From contig CAITYU010000005.1 of assembly GCA_903896675.1 (NCBI GenBank), positions 1 through 47,858 on the forward strand: a stretch of 47,858 nt of DNA, in the 5' to 3' direction. A model generated the notes under the pieces. The model was not told the origin of the DNA. It searched no databases and saw only the letters and a program-made list of their open reading frames with translations. The first letter of the stretch is position 1, and every line of letters starts with the position of its first letter. Below, piece by piece: positions 43,926 through 47,858 of the stretch. A program made the position numbers and the translations under genes. This stretch comes from an uncultured Planctomycetaceae bacterium. Its GTDB lineage: Bacteria > Planctomycetota > Planctomycetia > Planctomycetales > Planctomycetaceae.

Positions 43926-43963
43926 ACAGGGCGGGCCGCTCAGATGGCCCGCCCTGTTCTTTT
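43926..43963 (+). terminator. Strong intrinsic terminator, probably bidirectional
   Basis: A perfect 12-bp stem (ACAGGGCGGGCC with GGCCCGCCCTGT) around an 8-base loop, followed by TCTTTTG, 36 bases after the ilvB stop and 5 bases before the stop of the convergent gene. It can serve both genes. Confidence 0.9.
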
Positions 43964-43968
43964 GCGGC

Positions 43969-44919
43969 TCACTGTTTGCGCAGTCGTTTGGCGATGTCGT
44001 CAAATGAAAACCCGCATTTGAATCGTTTGTCCAGCGATTTGCCGGCGGCGGAAAGCTGGGCGGCCGTCAGTCGGTCGGTCTGCATACTGCCCACAACCAC
44101 AACACCTTCGGAATTCGGCAGACTGAACACGTAGGTCTGCGGGAAGGATTCGCTGATGGTTTCGATATCAGCCCGCAACTGCGGGTGTGGATTGATGTTG
44201 AACACAACACTTCCCCCCGGTTTCAGCAGTCCCTGCAGTTGCTGATAGAAGGCCTGCGTTCTGAGTTTCAGCGGGACTCCGGTTTCATCCGTTGTGGCGG
44301 AAGGCTTCAGGAACGCGTCCATGTAAATCGTATCGTACTTTTTCGTCGTCTTTTTCAGGTAGTCAAAGGCATCGGCGATCACCAGTCGCACGTTCTGCTT
44401 TTGTTTGACGGCGAAGTAGCGTTCAGCCAGTTCGACGACCACTGGGTCAATTTCCACCGCTTCAATATTCACCTGCGGATCATATTTCTGCAGGAAGTGG
44501 ATCATGGACCCGCCACCCAGACCCACGATGATGGCATCCTGCTGTTCCGGCTGAAACAGGTAATTGGCGAACATGTGCTGCAGGTAACTGAATCTCAGCA
44601 CATGAGGCGTCTTCAGATTGACCTGACTTTCATAGGCTTCTTCCCCGGAATCTCTGACGAAGATCAGGGATCGCACGCTGCCACTGCGACGTACTCGAAT
44701 GTGCGAATACGCCGATTTCGTTTCCACTTCGATGGAACCGCCGCCGCTGCGTTGTGCCAGCGCCGTGGCGGGGGCCAGCGCCAGACAGCAGCAGGCTGCT
44801 GCCAGCAGTATGGACAGGGCGCGCCGGCGAAGTTGCGGCCGAGCGTTCACAGAGACGGCGGGGGCCCGAAACCGGTCAGTCCACAACATATTCACATTCC
44901 GATAAGCAGAGAATTTCAT
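43969..44919 (-). CDS. Exported spermidine-synthase-fold methyltransferase-like protein
   Basis: A 316-residue protein with a signal peptide (ALSILLAAACCCLALAPATALAQ) followed by the spermidine synthase-type Rossmann fold: AIIVGLGGGSMIHFLQKYDP (SAM-type glycine loop), VEIDPVVVELAERYF, VRLVIADAFDYL and YDTIYMDAF. It lacks the membrane transporter domain of the fused MFS/spermidine synthases. Because SAM-type substrates are not expected in the periplasm, the real ligand is unknown. ATG 44919 or 44889 (10 codons later, MLWTDRFRAP) are both possible. The gene converges on ilvB across the shared terminator. Confidence 0.85.
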   Translation of the reverse strand: MKFSAYRNVNMLWTDRFRAPAVSVNARPQLRRRALSILLAAACCCLALAPATALAQRSGGGSIEVETKSAYSHIRVRRSGSVRSLIFVRDSGEEAYESQVNLKTPHVLRFSYLQHMFANYLFQPEQQDAIIVGLGGGSMIHFLQKYDPQVNIEAVEIDPVVVELAERYFAVKQKQNVRLVIADAFDYLKKTTKKYDTIYMDAFLKPSATTDETGVPLKLRTQAFYQQLQGLLKPGGSVVFNINPHPQLRADIETISESFPQTYVFSLPNSEGVVVVGSMQTDRLTAAQLSAAGKSLDKRFKCGFSFDDIAKRLRKQ

Positions 44920-45079
44920 GAAAGCAGGCCCGAATCCGGCAGTCGCCGATGCATTCCGTACCGGTATTCTACGGACTGCCGTCGGCCATGGAAAGACTCG
45001 CCGGATACACCTGCAGCCATCTGCAGCCGGAAACGCGGATTCCACCCGGATTGAGCATGCTTTTTCCCCCCCAAAAGTC

Positions 45080-45085
45080 TATGAT
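45080..45085 (+). promoter_or_regulatory. Possible -10 element of the M29 gene
   Basis: TATGAT 57 bases upstream of ATG 45143, after a T5C7A4 stretch. No -35 match at normal spacing. Low confidence. Confidence 0.22.
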
Positions 45086-45142
45086 TTTCACCGGTGGACA
45101 GACTTTTCCCGGTGACTTTCACGCTGCTCCCCGGAACTCGCA

Positions 45143-46285
45143 ATGAAAGATCCTCGTATTGAACGGCTGGCTCAGGTGCTGCTGCACCACAGTTGCCGTA
45201 TTCAGGCCGGCCAGAAACTGCTGATTGAAGCCATTGATCTGCCTGATCCTGCACTGGTTTGTCGACTTGTCCAGATCGCCAGCGACGCCGGCGCCACGCC
45301 GGTTGTGATCGTCAAAAACAACGCCATCCAGCGGGCCTTGTATCGCACGGCCACGGAAGCCGGGATGCTGCTGGCTGGGGCTCACGAAGCCAGCCTGATG
45401 AAACAGATGGACGCCTACATCGGAATTCGTGGCTCGGCCAATTCCAACGAGTTTGCCGATGTCCCCGGCGAACGCATGGATCTGTACCAGAAACACTGGT
45501 GGCAGCCCGTGCATATTCAGATCCGTGTCCCGCACACGCGGTGGGTGGTCCTGCGCTACCCCACTCCCTCAATGGCTCAGGCGGCCAGCAAAAGCTGCGA
45601 AGCGTTTGAAGACTTCTACTTTGATGTCTGCACAGCCGACTACGCCGCAATGGCTCGCGATCTGCTCCCGCTGAAAGCCCGTATGGAAGCGGCCGATCAG
45701 GTCCGCATCACCGCACCCGGCACGGAACTCAGCTTCTCCATCCGCAACATCCCGGTCGTACCGTGCGCGGGAGAATGCAATATCCCTGACGGTGAAATCT
45801 TCACCGCTCCGGTCAGGGAAAGTGTGAACGGCACCATTCAGTTCAATACGGCCTCGCGGTATCAGGGCACTGTCTTTGAAGGCATTCGATTCGAACTGAA
45901 AAACGGTCGTATTGAGCACGCGGACTGTCGCAATGCTCCGGAACGACTGAACCAGATCCTCGACGCCGATCCCGGGGCCCGCTACATCGGCGAATGGTCA
46001 TTCGGCACCAACAACCGCATCCTGCATCCCATGCTGGATACCCTGTTCGACGAAAAAATCGGTGGCTCCTTCCACTTCACTCCGGGGAACGCCTACGAGG
46101 AGGCCGACAACGGCAACCGCAGCTGTGTGCACTGGGATCTGGTACTCATTCAGCGACCGGATTATGGTGGCGGAGAAATCTGGTTTGATGGGGAACTGAT
46201 CCGTCGTGACGGCTGGTTTCTGCCAGCCGATCTGCAGCCTCTGAACGCCGGCCTGCAGCCGCCAGCGTGGGTGCAGCCGTCATGA
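45143..46285 (+). CDS. M29-family aminopeptidase
   Basis: A 380-residue leucyl-aminopeptidase-type protein of family M29 (AmpS, AmpT, PepS). Metal-binding residues are recognisable: E in GECNIPDGEIFTAPVRESV (the GECNIPDGE motif), a second E in GEWSFGTNNRIL, H in GGSFHFTPGNAYEE, and D in CVHWDLV. It should remove N-terminal residues from peptides in the cytoplasm (no signal peptide). Start ATG 45143. The stop overlaps the start of the following gene by 4 bases (ATGA), indicating translational coupling with the secreted Pro/Gln-rich protein. Confidence 0.95.
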   Translation: MKDPRIERLAQVLLHHSCRIQAGQKLLIEAIDLPDPALVCRLVQIASDAGATPVVIVKNNAIQRALYRTATEAGMLLAGAHEASLMKQMDAYIGIRGSANSNEFADVPGERMDLYQKHWWQPVHIQIRVPHTRWVVLRYPTPSMAQAASKSCEAFEDFYFDVCTADYAAMARDLLPLKARMEAADQVRITAPGTELSFSIRNIPVVPCAGECNIPDGEIFTAPVRESVNGTIQFNTASRYQGTVFEGIRFELKNGRIEHADCRNAPERLNQILDADPGARYIGEWSFGTNNRILHPMLDTLFDEKIGGSFHFTPGNAYEEADNGNRSCVHWDLVLIQRPDYGGGEIWFDGELIRRDGWFLPADLQPLNAGLQPPAWVQPS

Positions 46286-47858
46286 GCACTGTACCCGGCA
46301 CTGTTCGATCACTGCAGGTCTGGCTGCTGTTGGCGGTACTGCAATGCAGTCTGCTGCCGGGCCGAATCTGCACGGGCCAGGATCAGACACAGCGTCCACT
46401 GCCACTGCCTGACCGGGCGGACAGTGTTCCGGCCGCTTCACGACAGTTGCTGCAGAAACTGCGGCAGACGATCGAGCAGCAGCAGCGAACTCCAGTGCCC
46501 CCCGCAGCGCTGGATCAACTGGGAAGCATGCTGAAAAAGCTGCAGGATCAGTTGCCGCCGGACGTTGTGCCGCCGGGATTGCAGGGCATGTCACCACAGG
46601 CTTTGCAGGAAAGTCTGCAGCAGCCACAGACACAGCAAAAGCTGAAGGACATGCTGCAGCAGTTCCGGCAGGATGGACTGTTGCCTCCCGTGTCGCCGCC
46701 AGGGACCTCGCCCCCACCAGCCGCTCCGCCCCTGCCGGCCCCCAGACTGACTCCGGAATCCACCGAATCACTCAAGGATTTTCTCCAGCAGTTGCAACAG
46801 CAGGCACAGCCCTTTCAGCCACCGCAGGAAACTCCGTCGTTGCCTGCCCAGCCTTCACAGCCAGAGAATCGCACACCTCAGGCTGCCCCTGTCGCACCTG
46901 CAGACTCGGAGTCATCGGCAAAGCCCGAAACCGCACCTGCTCCTGCCGGCCCGCCACCGCGAACCCTGCGGCGACGCGATAATCTCGGCCCGACCGCCCC
47001 CACGCCTCGCAGTCGCCTGCAACCGCCACGCCCACTTCCTCCTGCGGCCCCGGAAGTAACCCCGGAAGTCCCTTCCGAGTCCCGGACGCCGCGGTTGCGT
47101 CAACCAGTGCCCTTGCCAGACACTCCCGGGATGCAGCCACCGCAACCGGGCACTCAGCCACAACCGGGCACTCAGCCGCAACCGGGCACTCAGCCGCAAC
47201 CGGGTACTCAGCCGCAACCGGGAGTTCAGCCACAGCCGGGCACTCAGCCGCAACCGGGAACGCAGCCACAACCGGGCAATCAGCCACAGCCGGGCACTCA
47301 GCCACAGCCGGGCACTCAGCCGCAACCGGGCACTCAGCCGCAACCGGGAGCTCAGCCGCAACCGGGCACTCAGCCACAGCCGGGCACTCAGCCGCAACCG
47401 GGAGCTCAGCCGCAACCGGGCACTCAGCCACAGCCAGGCACTCAGCCACAACCGGGAACTCGACCACAGCCAGGCACTCAACCACAACCGGGCACTCAGC
47501 CACAGCCGGGCACTCAGCCGCAACCGGGAGCTCAGCCGCAACCGGGCACTCAGCCGCAACCGGGCACTCAGCCGCAACCGGGAACGCAGCCACAAACGGG
47601 CAATCAGCCACAACCGGGCAATCAGCCGCAACCGGGCACTCAGCCGCAACCGGGAGCTCAGCCGCAACCGGGCACTCAGCCGCAACCGGGAGCTCAGCCG
47701 CAACCGGGAGCTCAGCCGCAACCGGGCACTCAGCCACAACCGGGCAATCAGCCGCAACCGGGAACTCAACCGCAACCGGGAGTTCAGCCGCAACCGGGCA
47801 CTCAGCCACAGCCGGGCACTCAGCCGCAACCGGGCAATCAGCCACAGCCGGGCACTCA
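46282..47858 (+). CDS. Secreted Pro/Gln-rich protein with hexapeptide repeats, 3-prime end outside window
   Basis: The frame starts at ATG 46282 (overlapping the upstream TGA) and has no stop to the window end, 525 full codons. A signal-peptide-like start (VWLLLAVLQCSLLPGRICT) is followed by a Gln/Leu helical region (LQKLRQTIEQQQ, LKDFLQQLQQQ), a Pro/Ala-rich spacer (PPAAPPLPAPRL), and then, from about residue 288, hexapeptides of the type PGTQPQ with variants PGA, PGN and PGV, to the edge. Real function unknown; repeats of this kind may span the cell envelope or bind other molecules. Total length cannot be known. The long open frames on the opposite strand are repeat artefacts. Confidence 0.82.
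   Translation, partial: MSTVPGTVRSLQVWLLLAVLQCSLLPGRICTGQDQTQRPLPLPDRADSVPAASRQLLQKLRQTIEQQQRTPVPPAALDQLGSMLKKLQDQLPPDVVPPGLQGMSPQALQESLQQPQTQQKLKDMLQQFRQDGLLPPVSPPGTSPPPAAPPLPAPRLTPESTESLKDFLQQLQQQAQPFQPPQETPSLPAQPSQPENRTPQAAPVAPADSESSAKPETAPAPAGPPPRTLRRRDNLGPTAPTPRSRLQPPRPLPPAAPEVTPEVPSESRTPRLRQPVPLPDTPGMQPPQPGTQPQPGTQPQPGTQPQPGTQPQPGVQPQPGTQPQPGTQPQPGNQPQPGTQPQPGTQPQPGTQPQPGAQPQPGTQPQPGTQPQPGAQPQPGTQPQPGTQPQPGTRPQPGTQPQPGTQPQPGTQPQPGAQPQPGTQPQPGTQPQPGTQPQTGNQPQPGNQPQPGTQPQPGAQPQPGTQPQPGAQPQPGAQPQPGTQPQPGNQPQPGTQPQPGVQPQPGTQPQPGTQPQPGNQPQPGT
47146..47858 (+). repeat. 18-bp minisatellite of about 40 units
   Basis: CCGGGCACTCAGCCGCAA repeats with few variants; 713 bases, about 39.6 units, still running at the window end. 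Each unit encodes six residues (PGTQPQ). Variants differ mainly at the fourth and sixth codons. The array is in frame throughout. Confidence 0.95.

Noticed and set aside
46772-47845. Long open frames on the minus strand across the 18-bp repeat (357 and 305 codons)
   Set aside because: An 18-bp repeat without stop stays open in several frames; the translations are monotonous (VAECPVAAELP, RLRLSARL) and the plus strand has a coupled start and signal peptide.
47146-47858. Possible CRISPR array
   Set aside because: The units are contiguous 18-mers without unique spacers and are in frame in a coding sequence.
1-47858. tRNA, rRNA, IS elements, prophage or integrase genes
   Set aside because: No cloverleaf, rRNA segment, transposase, integrase or phage structural motif was recognised.

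Overview
The window looks like chromosomal DNA of a planctomycete (Planctomycetota, probably class Planctomycetia). The reasons are the gene content: a DUF1592 cytochrome plus DUF1552 pair with a second DUF1552 gene, a YHYH-domain protein, a secreted EF-hand protein rich in Pro and Gly, a tiny Lys/Ala/Gly-rich basic protein, many secreted proteins of unknown function, and clusters of the short dispersed GGCGAGGCTCC-type repeat common in that group. GC content is high, genes are mostly single or in short operons, and Shine-Dalgarno sites are often weak. I see no rRNA, tRNA, CRISPR array, insertion sequence or prophage.

Layout. 1-3.9 kb: the tail of an unidentified protein, a membrane-anchored coiled-coil protein, and a fused AroD/AroE-like protein that has lost most catalytic residues of both halves. 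3.9-8.2 kb (minus): response regulator, histidine kinase, YHYH protein and EF-hand protein, a likely operon. 8.3-15.9 kb (minus): DUF1592 cytochrome c, DUF1552 protein, Cys-rich membrane peptide, MobA, GH57 glucanotransferase/amylase and a small HExxH protein. 16.3-21.7 kb: a membrane protein and a secreted protein resembling toxin folds, then PhoD phosphatase, a repeat cluster, a secreted coiled-coil protein and a beta-propeller protein. 22.1-24.8 kb: a citrate-synthase-fold protein without its catalytic histidines, then threonine synthase. 24.8-29.1 kb: TruD, TerC, a DinB-family protein and a membrane-anchored dehydrogenase-like protein. 29.1-34.2 kb: a second DUF1552 protein, a RimK-like ATP-grasp ligase, an enolase-superfamily dehydratase and an HlyD-type adaptor. 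34.8-38.4 kb: a sialidase, a two-domain protein with a possible SLOG nucleotide-sensing fold, ComF and the small basic protein. 38.5-39.0 kb: a second repeat cluster. 39.1-46.3 kb: VWA protein, TPR lipoprotein, acetolactate synthase large subunit, an exported spermidine-synthase-fold protein and an M29 aminopeptidase. 46.3 kb to the end: a secreted Pro/Gln-rich protein that becomes an 18-bp minisatellite of about 40 units and leaves the window still open.

Core metabolism (IlvB, ThrC, TruD, MobA, ComF) is interleaved with lineage-specific envelope genes. The strongest points for a second look are two independent pseudoenzymes (AroDE-like and citrate-synthase-like), the 18-bp minisatellite gene, the two mirrored clusters of dispersed repeats, the two-component/YHYH/EF-hand operon, and the SLOG-like two-domain protein. 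No complete new defence or metabolic system could be demonstrated from the sequence alone.
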